This document shows positions 1 through 7,561 of a stretch of 64,000 bases of DNA, piece by piece (position 1 is the first letter of the stretch; each line of letters begins with the position of its first letter). Source of the DNA: Alkalihalobacterium sp048323755. Lineage in GTDB: Bacteria > Bacillota > Bacilli > Bacillales > Bacillaceae_F. The DNA lies in the NCBI RefSeq assembly GCF_048323755.1, contig NZ_JBLWFS010000001.1, forward strand, positions 434,001-498,000. Direction: 5' to 3'. A program made the position numbers and the translations under genes. The notes beneath the pieces were generated by a model. The model searched no databases and was not told where the DNA came from. It was given only the letters and a program-made list of their open reading frames with translations.

Positions 1-102
1 CTTGCGATCGGTAAAGGTGTTGTCATCGATGTGATGGTTGAAGGTAAAGACGAAGAAGAAGCAATGGAAGCACTAGAAGCTTTCATTTCAAACGAAGAAT
101 AA
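1..102 (+). CDS. crh: Crh / HPr-like protein, 3' end only
   Basis: Frame 1 is open from the first base to TAA at 100-102 and encodes the last 33 residues, beginning LAIGKGVVIDVMVEG and ending AFISNEE. The segment matches the C-terminal strand and helix of HPr-fold phosphocarriers, after the Ser46 region. In Bacillus, Crh is the HPr paralogue that acts as a CcpA co-repressor, and crh lies near clpP, as here. The N-terminus with the diagnostic residue 15 (Gln in Crh, His in HPr) is outside the window, so choosing Crh over HPr rests on gene order. Confidence 0.75.
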   Translation, partial: LAIGKGVVIDVMVEGKDEEEAMEALEAFISNEE

Positions 103-103
103 T

Positions 104-147
104 AAAAAATCTGAGCGGTGACAACTAGTCCAGCTCAGTTTTTTTAT
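104..147 (+). terminator. Rho-independent terminator after crh
   Basis: CTGAGC (111-116) pairs with GCTCAG (133-138). The stem is preceded by an A-run and followed by seven T residues, starting immediately after the crh stop. Confidence 0.7.
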
Positions 148-268
148 TTGTCGGCAAGTTAGTACAGCGTCAATCATTGTGAGTTGAATTCCAATTACAT
201 GGTGACAGCACAAATAACAGCCAAGATTGCCAAGATTAGACATCCGCTGATAAAAGCGGGTGTTGCTT

Positions 269-311
269 CCGCCGATATAATGAAAGTTACGCGGATATAG
301 TAGAAGTTGCA
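269..311. repeat. Two 20-bp repeat units (R2 family)
   Basis: Two adjacent 20-bp units, CCGCCGATATAATGAAAGTT (269-288) and ACGCGGATATAGTAGAAGTT (289-308), share their pattern with the five-unit array at 16186-16285. They lie between the convergent ends of crh and clpP. The rest of the 148-363 gap shows nothing recognisable. Confidence 0.7.
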
Positions 312-363
312 CTAAAAAAGTGTTGCGCGACCGATAAAAAGGAAATTCTTACAAGAACAACAC

Positions 364-397
364 AAAATCCCCAAGTGGGTTACTCGCTTGGGGATTT
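364..397 (-). terminator. Terminator of clpP
   Basis: An inverted repeat AAATCCCCAAG / CTTGGGGATTT with an 11-nt loop lies just past the clpP stop on the minus strand and is followed on that strand by T-rich sequence. Confidence 0.75.
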
Positions 398-414
398 CAT
401 GTTCATTCAGTTCA

Positions 415-1008
415 TTATTTTTCAGTTTTTGTTGTTGAAATCACGGTGTCGATTAGACCATATTCTTTTGCTTTTTCAGCCGTCATGAAGTTGTCGCGGT
501 CTGTATCTCTTTCGATGACTTCTAACGGTTGACCAGTGCGTTCTGATAAGATTTGATTTAAGTGTTCACGCATTTGGATAATACGTTTTGCATGGATTTG
601 AATGTCAGACGCTTGACCTTGAGTTCCTCCAAGTGGTTGGTGGATCATCACTTCACTATTAGGAAGGGCATAACGCTTTCCTTTTTCACCTGCCGCAAGT
701 AAAAATGAACCCATAGAGGCAGCCATACCGATACAAATCGTAGAAACTTGTGGTTTAATATAATTCATTGTATCGTAAATCGCCATACCTGCTGTGATGG
801 AACCACCAGGGCTGTTAATATATAGTGAAATATCTTTTTCTGGATCTTCTGCTTGTAAGAAAAGTAATTGTGCAACGATGGAGTTTGCCACGTTATCATC
901 AATTGCGCTTCCTAGCATAATAATACGATCTTTTAGTAGACGTGAGTAAATGTCATAGGCACGTTCACCACGATTTGTCTGTTCAATAACTGTAGGAATT
1001 AAATTCAT
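415..1008 (-). CDS. clpP: ATP-dependent Clp protease proteolytic subunit
   Basis: This is the ClpP serine peptidase, which forms the cytoplasmic tetradecameric barrel that degrades proteins fed by ClpC, ClpX or ClpE. The protein is 197 residues, the usual Bacillus length. The catalytic triad falls at the expected positions: Ser98 in GMAASMGS, His123 in MIHQPLGG and Asp172 in DTDRDN. The ATG has a strong AAGGAGG ribosome site about 8 nt upstream. A CtsR operator lies about 135 bp upstream, so CtsR heat-shock control is expected. Monocistronic, with its own terminator. Confidence 0.98.
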   Translation of the reverse strand: MNLIPTVIEQTNRGERAYDIYSRLLKDRIIMLGSAIDDNVANSIVAQLLFLQAEDPEKDISLYINSPGGSITAGMAIYDTMNYIKPQVSTICIGMAASMGSFLLAAGEKGKRYALPNSEVMIHQPLGGTQGQASDIQIHAKRIIQMREHLNQILSERTGQPLEVIERDTDRDNFMTAEKAKEYGLIDTVISTTKTEK

Positions 1009-1142
1009 ATTCTTTTCCTCCTTATTTTCTTATAAATTCGAAGTAGTTTTAGTTCCTTTAAGTAATGGTGTTCAATGAAGTATTGTTTTCTTGGAAACAT
1101 ATTTAATTAGATCCAATATTCTTATGTATATCTTACTCAAAA

Positions 1143-1159
1143 GGTCAATGAAGGTCAAA
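1143..1159 (-). promoter_or_regulatory. CtsR operator upstream of clpP
   Basis: The direct heptads GGTCAAT and GGTCAAA are separated by GAA, which fits the CtsR consensus RGTCAAANANRGTCAAA with one mismatch. Read on the minus strand, the same bases supply TTGACC hexamers usable as a -35, with TAAGAT 17 nt downstream, so repressor and polymerase sites would overlap. The promoter part is inference. Confidence 0.8.
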
Positions 1160-1360
1160 TGATAACTACTTTCTATATAATACTATTTCGACTTTTTTAC
1201 TTTCATCCCTTTTTCATCATAGCCGAAAATAAAAAAAATCAAACTTTATTTTACAGATTGGTTAACATTTTCTCTTTACAGAAACGAAAACTGTTCATAA
1301 ACTATAATAAGAGACTATAAAATAGTTGAAAGATGTCACATTTTAAAGTGTGTCTCGTTA

Positions 1361-1374
1361 AGTAAGCGCTTACA
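1361..1374 (+). promoter_or_regulatory. CcpA cre site in the rpoN leader
   Basis: AGTAAGCGCTTACA matches the cre consensus TGWAANCGNTNWCA at all but the first base and is a near-perfect palindrome. It sits 112 bp before the rpoN start. Catabolite repression of sigL by CcpA bound at a downstream roadblock cre is known in B. subtilis. AT-rich promoter-like sequence (TATAAT, TATAAA) lies upstream at about 1301-1322, but the start site cannot be fixed. Confidence 0.75.
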
Positions 1375-1485
1375 AATATTTGGAAACCATGGTCTGTTTG
1401 ATGGCTATATAAAATTAGGATACTGAAGAAGTTCATCAGTCAGAAGGATAATTAGGAAAATCAAATCATCAAGGGGAGAGTTGTT

Positions 1486-2829
1486 ATGAGAATGGATGTT
1501 GGTCTTTTTCAACAACAGACTACAGGGTTATATATGACCAAAGAACTTCGGCAAGCGATCTCACTCCTACAATATACAACGACCGAGTTGACTCAATATA
1601 TACAAGAACAGGCGTTAGAAAACCCGCTAATAGAGCTAGAGGATCATTTTCAAGTAGATCTATTGAAGAGAGAAAAGCAAAGAGAAGACTTAGAGGAGCG
1701 GCAATGGGAAAGTGGGTATCGGGAGCAGGAAGTTTCTCCACTTGATTTCGTTAGCAGTGACCGCTATAACATACATGATCATTTGTTGTATCAGGCTAAA
1801 TTTCTTAATTTGGATGAACAAAGCTATGAAGTTCTTTGTTATTTCATTCTTCATGTAAATGGAGATGGGTACTTAAGTGAACCGGTTGCGAAAATGGTTG
1901 AAGAGTTAAGGATATCAGAAGAAGACGGTGAAGATATCCTCATGGTATTGCAGAATATGGAGCCAACCGGTGTTGGAGCTAGAAATCTTCAAGAGTGCCT
2001 TTTGCTTCAACTAGCGAAAAGAAAAGATCGAAACATTCTTGCAGAAATGATTATCGAAAATTATATGGAATTGCTAGCAGAAAGACGCTGGAAGGAAATA
2101 TCGAAGGAATTATCTGTGACCCTTCAAGAAATTCAACAAGTGTATGACCTTATTCAAACCTTGCAGCCACGACCAGGTGTTAATTATTCAGATGACCTGC
2201 CCAAGTATGTTCAGCCGGATGTCACGGTAGAAGAATTAGAGGGAGAACTCGTTGTAGTTGTTAATGATGACTTACTTCCAAAAATTCAAGTAAATAAACA
2301 GTATCAATCGCTTTTACATGATAAAAGCTCAGACGCCAATGAATATGTTCGCAAAAAATATGATCAAGTGAAATGGCTTTTAAAAAATATTAAACAGCGT
2401 CAAGTGACTCTTTATCAAGTAACTGATGCGATTGTCCGTCATCAAAAGGAGTTTTTCTTTAGAGGGGCAGAGGCGTTACGCCCGTTAACATTAAAGCAAA
2501 TTGCAGAAGAAATTGACGTCCACGAATCAACGGTAAGTCGTGTGACGACAAATAAATACATGCAGTCTCCACGTGGTCTTTTTGAACTGAAGTACTTTTT
2601 TACGACAGCCCTTACGAATGGAAATGCAGGGGAAACATCTACCTCATTTGCAAAAGAAGTGATAAAATCATTAATTGAGAAGGAAGATAAACGAAAGCCT
2701 TTATCCGATCAAAAAATTGTCGATGCTTTAAAAGCACAGCATGAAATAGAGCTCTCAAGAAGAGCTGTTGCAAAGTACCGAGATGAGATGAAAATTCCGT
2801 CATCTTCTAAGAGGAAACGATTCGAATAG
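1486..2829 (+). CDS. rpoN: RNA polymerase sigma-54 factor (SigL/RpoN)
   Basis: This 447-residue alternative sigma factor recognises -24/-12 promoters and needs AAA+ activators. In Bacillus it drives catabolic operons such as those for levan, arginine, acetoin and branched-chain compounds. The order is typical: a Gln-rich activator-interacting region (residues about 3-50, LFQQQ, ALENPLIEL), a core-binding domain, a DNA-binding HTH near DVHESTVSRVTTNKY, and the C-terminal RpoN box SRRAVAKYRDEM. The ATG follows AAGGGGAGAG. A cre site in the leader points to carbon catabolite control. The glutaredoxin-like gene follows 11 nt downstream and is probably co-transcribed. Confidence 0.97.
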   Translation: MRMDVGLFQQQTTGLYMTKELRQAISLLQYTTTELTQYIQEQALENPLIELEDHFQVDLLKREKQREDLEERQWESGYREQEVSPLDFVSSDRYNIHDHLLYQAKFLNLDEQSYEVLCYFILHVNGDGYLSEPVAKMVEELRISEEDGEDILMVLQNMEPTGVGARNLQECLLLQLAKRKDRNILAEMIIENYMELLAERRWKEISKELSVTLQEIQQVYDLIQTLQPRPGVNYSDDLPKYVQPDVTVEELEGELVVVVNDDLLPKIQVNKQYQSLLHDKSSDANEYVRKKYDQVKWLLKNIKQRQVTLYQVTDAIVRHQKEFFFRGAEALRPLTLKQIAEEIDVHESTVSRVTTNKYMQSPRGLFELKYFFTTALTNGNAGETSTSFAKEVIKSLIEKEDKRKPLSDQKIVDALKAQHEIELSRRAVAKYRDEMKIPSSSKRKRFE

Positions 2830-2840
2830 TGGAGGTAGTT

Positions 2841-3092
2841 ATGGGCAAGCTAAAAGTAACGTTTTATACAAAAGAAAATTGCTCCTTATGTGACAACGGA
2901 CTAGCGGTATTAAAAATCATTCAAGAAGATCTTCCTTTTGATATTGAAATGGTGGATATTTATAAAGACGACGTTTTGTTAGAAAAATACCAAGTGATGA
3001 TTCCGGTTGTTTCAATCGACGGTGAAGACATTGATTACGGAATTGTGTCGGAAGAGAAAATAAGAAAACGTTTACTTTCAGTTTGTCGATAA
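2841..3092 (+). CDS. Glutaredoxin-like protein
   Basis: A predicted 83-residue thioredoxin-fold protein with a CxxC redox pair near the N-terminus (ENCSLCDNG) and the conserved cis-Pro segment MIPVVSIDGEDI, typical of the small glutaredoxin-like (DUF836) family. The start is placed at ATG 2841 because GGAGG lies 5 nt upstream. A GTG at 2829 would overlap the rpoN stop and lacks a ribosome site. The substrate is unknown. This gene commonly sits just before cggR in Bacillus relatives and here ends at a strong terminator. Confidence 0.85.
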   Translation: MGKLKVTFYTKENCSLCDNGLAVLKIIQEDLPFDIEMVDIYKDDVLLEKYQVMIPVVSIDGEDIDYGIVSEEKIRKRLLSVCR

Positions 3093-3099
3093 AATCTAC

Positions 3100-3129
3100 T
3101 TGAAGTTTAGATCAATTCCTTGTTACAAT
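3100..3129 (+). promoter_or_regulatory. Probable cggR-gap operon promoter
   Basis: TTGAAG (3100-3105) is 18 bp from TACAAT (3124-3129), predicting a start near 3136, about 33 bp before the CggR operator. The -10 lies in the loop of the preceding terminator, so two signals share the same DNA. In B. subtilis the CggR operator also lies downstream of the transcription start. Inferred from spacing only. Confidence 0.5.
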
Positions 3130-3160
3130 GAGGATGTTAAAGGAATTGGTCTTTTTTTTT
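3109..3160 (+). terminator. Terminator of rpoN-glutaredoxin transcript
   Basis: AGATCAATTCCTT pairs with AAGGAATTGGTCT (13 bp, one G-U) across an 18-nt loop and is followed by an unbroken run of nine or more T. Confidence 0.9.
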
Positions 3161-3168
3161 ACGCTAGA

Positions 3169-3206
3169 TGGGACACATTTTGTCACGCAGGGACATATAA
3201 TGACCC
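3169..3206 (+). promoter_or_regulatory. CggR operator
   Basis: Two tandem half-operators, GGGACacattTTGTC and GGGACatataATGaCC, match the B. subtilis arrangement of repeated GGGAC...TGTC motifs. The site lies between the candidate promoter and cggR, where tetrameric CggR blocks elongation until fructose-1,6-bisphosphate weakens binding. Confidence 0.88.
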
Positions 3207-3244
3207 TATAAGAGGGGATGTATAACAATAGAAGGAGAAAAAGG

Positions 3245-4258
3245 ATGAGAAATCTTTTTGACATTCAACAAAAGCTCGTTCCTGATTTACTTGAGGTTTT
3301 GTTGAAGCGTTACAGAATACTCCAATACATTCGTTTGATGGAACCGATTGGACGAAGAAGTCTCTCTACTAGTATGGACATTAGTGAAAGAATTTTACGC
3401 AGTGAAGTTACTTTCCTGAAAGACCAACGCCTAGTTCATGTAGCAAGTGCAGGAATGAGTTTAACGAAAGAGGGTAAGAATTTATTACTGGAACTCGAAG
3501 GCATGATGAAAGAGCTGTTAGGTTTGAAAGCTCTTGAAGAACAGCTTGAACATGAATACCAATTAAATAAAGTCATTGTCGTCCCGGGTGATAGTGATCA
3601 ATATGATTGGGTAAAGAAAGAAATGGGGCGTGCTTGTGTCCACTACTTAAAGCAGCATGTAGACAAACAGGCGACAGTAACCATTACAGGTGGTACAACC
3701 GTTGCCGCTGTTGCAGAAATGATGGGCTCGGATTTTCAGAGAGATGATTTGTTGTTTGTACCTGCAAGAGGTGGAATTGGAGAAGAAGTAGAAAATCAGG
3801 CAAATACGATTTGTGCTGAAATGGCAAGACAAACAGGCTCTTCGTATCGATTACTACATGTCCCTGATCAATTAAGTGAAGAAACCTATTCTTCATTAAT
3901 CTCAGAACCGTCTGTTCAAAGTGTTTTACACAACATTACGAGTGCCACAGTAGTTATCCATGGAATTGGAGAAGCTAATACGATGGCCAAACGACGCGGG
4001 GCGTCAGAAGCATTCCTACAAAAGCTTACGAATCACGAGGCAGTTGCTGAAGCTTTTGGTTATTATTTTGATCATTTAGGAGATATTATTCACAGGGAGC
4101 GTACGATTGGTCTCCAACTCGAGCACTTAAACGAAGAAAAGCAAGTCATCGCCATTGCAGGCGGCTCTTCAAAAAGCGTTGCAATCGCCGCTTACTTAAA
4201 AAACCGAAGAAGCAGCGTACTAGTCACCGACGAAGGCGCAGCCCGCCAAATGCTATAG
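3245..4258 (+). CDS. cggR: Central glycolytic genes regulator CggR
   Basis: A 337-residue SorC/DeoR-type repressor of its own operon. The N-terminal winged HTH covers residues about 18-75 (RYRILQYIRL, RRSLSTSMDISERILRSEV). The remainder is a sugar-phosphate-binding effector domain that responds to fructose-1,6-bisphosphate (ITGGTTVAAVAEMM, IAGGSSKSVAIAAYL). The chosen ATG has GAAGGAG 7 nt upstream; an ATG 27 nt earlier lacks a ribosome site. Its operator lies directly upstream, and it heads the gap-pgk-tpi-gpmI-eno cluster exactly as in B. subtilis. Confidence 0.95.
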   Translation: MRNLFDIQQKLVPDLLEVLLKRYRILQYIRLMEPIGRRSLSTSMDISERILRSEVTFLKDQRLVHVASAGMSLTKEGKNLLLELEGMMKELLGLKALEEQLEHEYQLNKVIVVPGDSDQYDWVKKEMGRACVHYLKQHVDKQATVTITGGTTVAAVAEMMGSDFQRDDLLFVPARGGIGEEVENQANTICAEMARQTGSSYRLLHVPDQLSEETYSSLISEPSVQSVLHNITSATVVIHGIGEANTMAKRRGASEAFLQKLTNHEAVAEAFGYYFDHLGDIIHRERTIGLQLEHLNEEKQVIAIAGGSSKSVAIAAYLKNRRSSVLVTDEGAARQML

Positions 4259-4260
4259 GC

Positions 4261-4427
4261 GGTGCCAGGCACCTGTATCGCTTTGCTGTATTAAAGCGAA
4301 CGCGTGAAGCTAGACAGAAATACCTATTTATTAAAAAAAGGGCTCGCCCTTTTCATAAAAAACGGTGAACAAGCGTGCACAAATGACTAATTAAAGGCAC
4401 CATTTTCAAAAAATGGTGCCAGGCACC
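4261..4427. repeat. Region bounded by two GGTGCCAGGCACC copies, with hairpins
   Basis: Self-complementary 13-mers GGTGCCAGGCACC occur at 4261-4273 and 4415-4427. Between them are a hairpin AAAAGGGC-TC-GCCCTTTT (about 4337-4356) and GGCACCATTTT / AAATGGTGCC (4396-4420), which shares bases with the second 13-mer. In B. subtilis the cggR-gapA mRNA is processed in this interval and a 5' stem-loop stabilises the gapA part. These hairpins could play that role, or be a small inserted repeat. Confidence 0.6.
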
Positions 4428-4488
4428 TTTACTTAATTAAAGCAAAAGCTCATCGTTTAGGTTTTATATACTAAGGAGGAATTTAAAA

Positions 4489-5496
4489 ATGGCAACTAAA
4501 ATTGGAATTAATGGATTTGGACGTATCGGTAGACTTGTATTTCGTGCAGCACTTAAAAACCCTAACGTAGACGTAGTAGCAATCAACGACTTAACAGATG
4601 CTAACATGTTAGCTCATCTTTTAAAATATGACTCAGTACACGGGAAACTTGATGGAGAAGTATCAGTTAACGGAGACACTCTAGTTGTAAACGGTCAAGA
4701 GATCAAAGTTATCGCTGAACGTGACCCAGCTCAATTAGGATGGGGTAACCTTGGGGTAGAAGTAGTAGTTGAATCAACTGGACGCTTCACAAACCGTGAA
4801 GATGCGGCGAAGCACATTGAAGCAGGAGCTAAGAAAGTAATCATCTCAGCACCAGCAAACAACGAAGATATCACTGTTGTAATGGGTGTTAACCACGAGC
4901 AATATGATGCAGCAAGCCACCACGTTATTTCAAATGCTTCTTGTACAACAAACTGCTTAGCGCCGTTTGCTAAAGTATTAAATGATCAATTTGGAATTCG
5001 CCGCGGTATGATGACAACGGTTCACTCATACACAAACGACCAACAAATCTTAGACTTACCGCACAAAGACTACCGTCGTGCACGTGCAGCAGCTGAAAAC
5101 ATCATCCCGACAACTACTGGTGCAGCGAAAGCAGTAGCGCTTGTTTTACCAGAGCTTAAAGGGAAATTAAACGGTGGAGCGATGCGTGTTCCAACTCCAA
5201 ACGTATCATTAGTTGACCTAGTTGTTGAGCTTGACAAAGAAGTAACAGCTGAAGATGTAAACAACGCATTAAAAGAAGCTGCTGAAGGTCCATTAAAAGG
5301 AATTCTTGGTTACTCAGAAGAGCCACTAGTTTCTGGTGACTATAACGGAAACCCACATTCTTCTACAATTGATGCCCTTTCTACAATGGTATTAGAAGGA
5401 AACATGGTAAAAGTGATCTCTTGGTACGATAACGAAGCAGGATATTCATACAGAGTTGTAGATTTAGTTGAATATATGGCAAAGCAAGGACTATAA
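4489..5496 (+). CDS. gapA: Glyceraldehyde-3-phosphate dehydrogenase (glycolytic, NAD)
   Basis: Oxidises and phosphorylates glyceraldehyde-3-phosphate to 1,3-bisphosphoglycerate in the cytoplasm. The protein has 335 residues, the standard length. Visible are the Rossmann motif INGFGRIGRL, an Asp after the second strand (AINDLTD) favouring NAD, and the catalytic cysteine in SNASCTTNC. AAGGAGG precedes the ATG. Being inside the CggR operon indicates the glycolytic isozyme rather than gluconeogenic GapB. Codon choice is strongly biased, as expected for a highly expressed gene. Confidence 0.98.
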   Translation: MATKIGINGFGRIGRLVFRAALKNPNVDVVAINDLTDANMLAHLLKYDSVHGKLDGEVSVNGDTLVVNGQEIKVIAERDPAQLGWGNLGVEVVVESTGRFTNREDAAKHIEAGAKKVIISAPANNEDITVVMGVNHEQYDAASHHVISNASCTTNCLAPFAKVLNDQFGIRRGMMTTVHSYTNDQQILDLPHKDYRRARAAAENIIPTTTGAAKAVALVLPELKGKLNGGAMRVPTPNVSLVDLVVELDKEVTAEDVNNALKEAAEGPLKGILGYSEEPLVSGDYNGNPHSSTIDALSTMVLEGNMVKVISWYDNEAGYSYRVVDLVEYMAKQGL

Positions 5497-5516
5497 TCGT
5501 TATAGTGAAAGTTTTG

Positions 5517-5560
5517 GAAAGGGAGGAGAAATGCACCATACGTTTTTTCTCCCTTTTTCT
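5517..5560 (+). terminator. Partial terminator between gap and pgk
   Basis: AAAGGGAGGAGAAA pairs with TTTTTTCTCCCTTT across an 11-nt loop and ends in T-rich sequence. It probably reduces transcription past gap, giving higher gap than pgk-eno mRNA; that role is inference. Confidence 0.8.
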
Positions 5561-5603
5561 AAAATCTTTCTAAATGTTGAGTTCAAATGAGGGGGTTCAC
5601 TAA

Positions 5604-6788
5604 GTGAATAAGAAGTCAATTCGCGATGTTGAATTAACAGGAAAGAAAGTTTTTTGCCGTGTCGATTTTAATGTCCCAATGAGTGAGGGGCAAGTATCAG
5701 ATGACACGCGAATTCGTGCTGCACTGCCAACGGTTCAATACCTAGTAGAACAAGGAGCAAAAGTAATCCTTGCGAGTCACCTTGGTCGTCCGAAAGGACA
5801 AGTCGTTGAAGAGCTACGCCTAGATGCAGTAGCGAAACGTCTAAGTGATTTATTACAAAAAGAAGTGACTAAAACAAACGAAGCCTTCGGTGCAGAAGTG
5901 GATCAAGCGATTTCAGCTATGCAAAACGGAGACGTTCTTCTTTTAGAAAATGTACGTTTCTATCCAGGTGAAGAAAAAAATGCTCCTGAGTTAGCACAGC
6001 AATTTGCAGCCTTAGCTGACATATATGTAAACGATGCCTTCGGTGCAGCTCACCGCGCACACGCATCAACAGAAGGAATTGCCCACCACATCCCAGCTGT
6101 AGCAGGCTTTCTGATGGAAAAAGAACTTGAGGTGTTAGGAAAAGCGTTATCTAACCCCGAGCGTCCATTTACAGCGATCATCGGCGGGGCAAAAGTAAAA
6201 GATAAAATTGGTGTCATTGAAAACTTGCTTGAAAAAGTAGACAACCTAATTATCGGTGGCGGACTAGCGTATACGTTTGTAAAAGCAAAAGGCTATGAAA
6301 CCGGCCAATCTCTTTTAGAAACAGATAAGATTGATTTAGCGAAAGGTTTTATCGAAAAAGCAGAGCAAAAAGGCGTTAAATTATATATGCCAGAAGACGT
6401 TGTTATCGCTAACGAATTTTCAAAAGATGCAACGACACAAGTTGTGGATATTGATGAAATCCCAGCGGACTGGCAAGGACTTGATATCGGACCGAAAACG
6501 GTTGATACATACCGTAATGTAATCCTAGACTCTAAGCTTGTTATTTGGAATGGACCAATGGGTGTATTCGAATGGGAAGCATTTGCCAACGGAACAAAGT
6601 CCGTAGCTGTTGCACTAGCAGATGCTAATGATACGTTCACTGTTATTGGCGGTGGAGACTCTGCAGCGGCAGTAGAGAAATTTGATTTAGCAGAAAGCAT
6701 GAGCCACATCTCAACAGGTGGCGGCGCATCTTTAGAATTTATAGAAGGTAAAGACCTCCCAGGAGTAGTCGCTTTAAACGATAAGTAA
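5604..6788 (+). CDS. pgk: Phosphoglycerate kinase
   Basis: Transfers phosphate from 1,3-bisphosphoglycerate to ADP. The protein is 394 residues, the usual bacterial size. The N-terminal substrate domain shows RVDFNVPMSEG and ASHLGRPKG; the C-terminal nucleotide domain shows IIGGAKVKDKIGVI, NGPMGVFE and GGGDSAAAVEKF. The start is GTG with GAGGGGG upstream. It is the second structural gene of the operon, followed by tpiA after 20 nt. Confidence 0.98.
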   Translation: MNKKSIRDVELTGKKVFCRVDFNVPMSEGQVSDDTRIRAALPTVQYLVEQGAKVILASHLGRPKGQVVEELRLDAVAKRLSDLLQKEVTKTNEAFGAEVDQAISAMQNGDVLLLENVRFYPGEEKNAPELAQQFAALADIYVNDAFGAAHRAHASTEGIAHHIPAVAGFLMEKELEVLGKALSNPERPFTAIIGGAKVKDKIGVIENLLEKVDNLIIGGGLAYTFVKAKGYETGQSLLETDKIDLAKGFIEKAEQKGVKLYMPEDVVIANEFSKDATTQVVDIDEIPADWQGLDIGPKTVDTYRNVILDSKLVIWNGPMGVFEWEAFANGTKSVAVALADANDTFTVIGGGDSAAAVEKFDLAESMSHISTGGGASLEFIEGKDLPGVVALNDK

Positions 6789-6808
6789 TCAAGAGAGGAT
6801 GTTCATCA

Positions 6809-7561
6809 TTGCGTAAACCTATCATTGCTGGAAACTGGAAAATGAACAAAACACTTGGTGAAGCACTTCAATTTGTGGATCAAGTTAAAGGAGCGGTTCC
6901 AACAAGTGAACAAGTCGACTCAGTTGTTTGTTCACCCGCATTATTCTTGGATGCGCTTGTAAAAAGCGTAGAAGGAACAGAATTAAAGGTTGGAGCACAA
7001 ACTATGCACTTTGAAGAAAGTGGTGCCTTTACGGGTGAAATTAGTCCGGTCGCTCTTTCTGACATCGGCGCAAGCTATGTGATTATCGGTCACTCGGAGC
7101 GTCGTGAAATGTTTAATGAAACAGATGAAACCGTCAATAAAAAAGTAAAAGCAGCTTTCGCTCACCGCCTGATTCCAATTATGTGCTGCGGGGAAACGTT
7201 AGAGCAACGCGAAGCAGGTCAAACAAATGAACTTGTTGGTGATCAAGTGAAAAAAGGTCTTGAAGGACTTTCAGAAGATCAAGTCAAACAACTTGTTATC
7301 GCTTATGAGCCAATTTGGGCGATCGGTACAGGGAAATCTTCTTCTGCTCAAGAAGCGAATGAAACCTGCGCACACATCCGTACAGTCGTTGCAGACATGT
7401 ACTCACAAGAAGTAGCAGATGCGGTTCGTATTCAATACGGTGGAAGTGTAAAACCTGCAAACATCGCTGAGTATCTTGGTCAAAGTGACATCGACGGAGC
7501 ATTAGTAGGTGGAGCAAGTTTAGAAGCTGATTCATTTTTACAGCTTTTGGAGGCAAAGTAA
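6809..7561 (+). CDS. tpiA: Triosephosphate isomerase
   Basis: Interconverts dihydroxyacetone phosphate and glyceraldehyde-3-phosphate. The 250-residue TIM barrel carries the active-site lysine (AGNWKMNKT), histidine (IGHSERR), catalytic glutamate (AYEPIWAIGTGKSS) and phosphate loops (YGGSVKP, GALVGGASL). The start is TTG, with AGAGAGG upstream; no ATG fits the conserved N-terminus. Its stop TAA abuts the gpmI ATG without a gap. Confidence 0.98.
   Translation: MRKPIIAGNWKMNKTLGEALQFVDQVKGAVPTSEQVDSVVCSPALFLDALVKSVEGTELKVGAQTMHFEESGAFTGEISPVALSDIGASYVIIGHSERREMFNETDETVNKKVKAAFAHRLIPIMCCGETLEQREAGQTNELVGDQVKKGLEGLSEDQVKQLVIAYEPIWAIGTGKSSSAQEANETCAHIRTVVADMYSQEVADAVRIQYGGSVKPANIAEYLGQSDIDGALVGGASLEADSFLQLLEAK

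Noticed and set aside
6293..6709. Long antisense frames over pgk, rnr and other operon genes
   Set aside because: Codon bias of the strongly expressed sense genes leaves the opposite strand open; none has a ribosome site or family resemblance.
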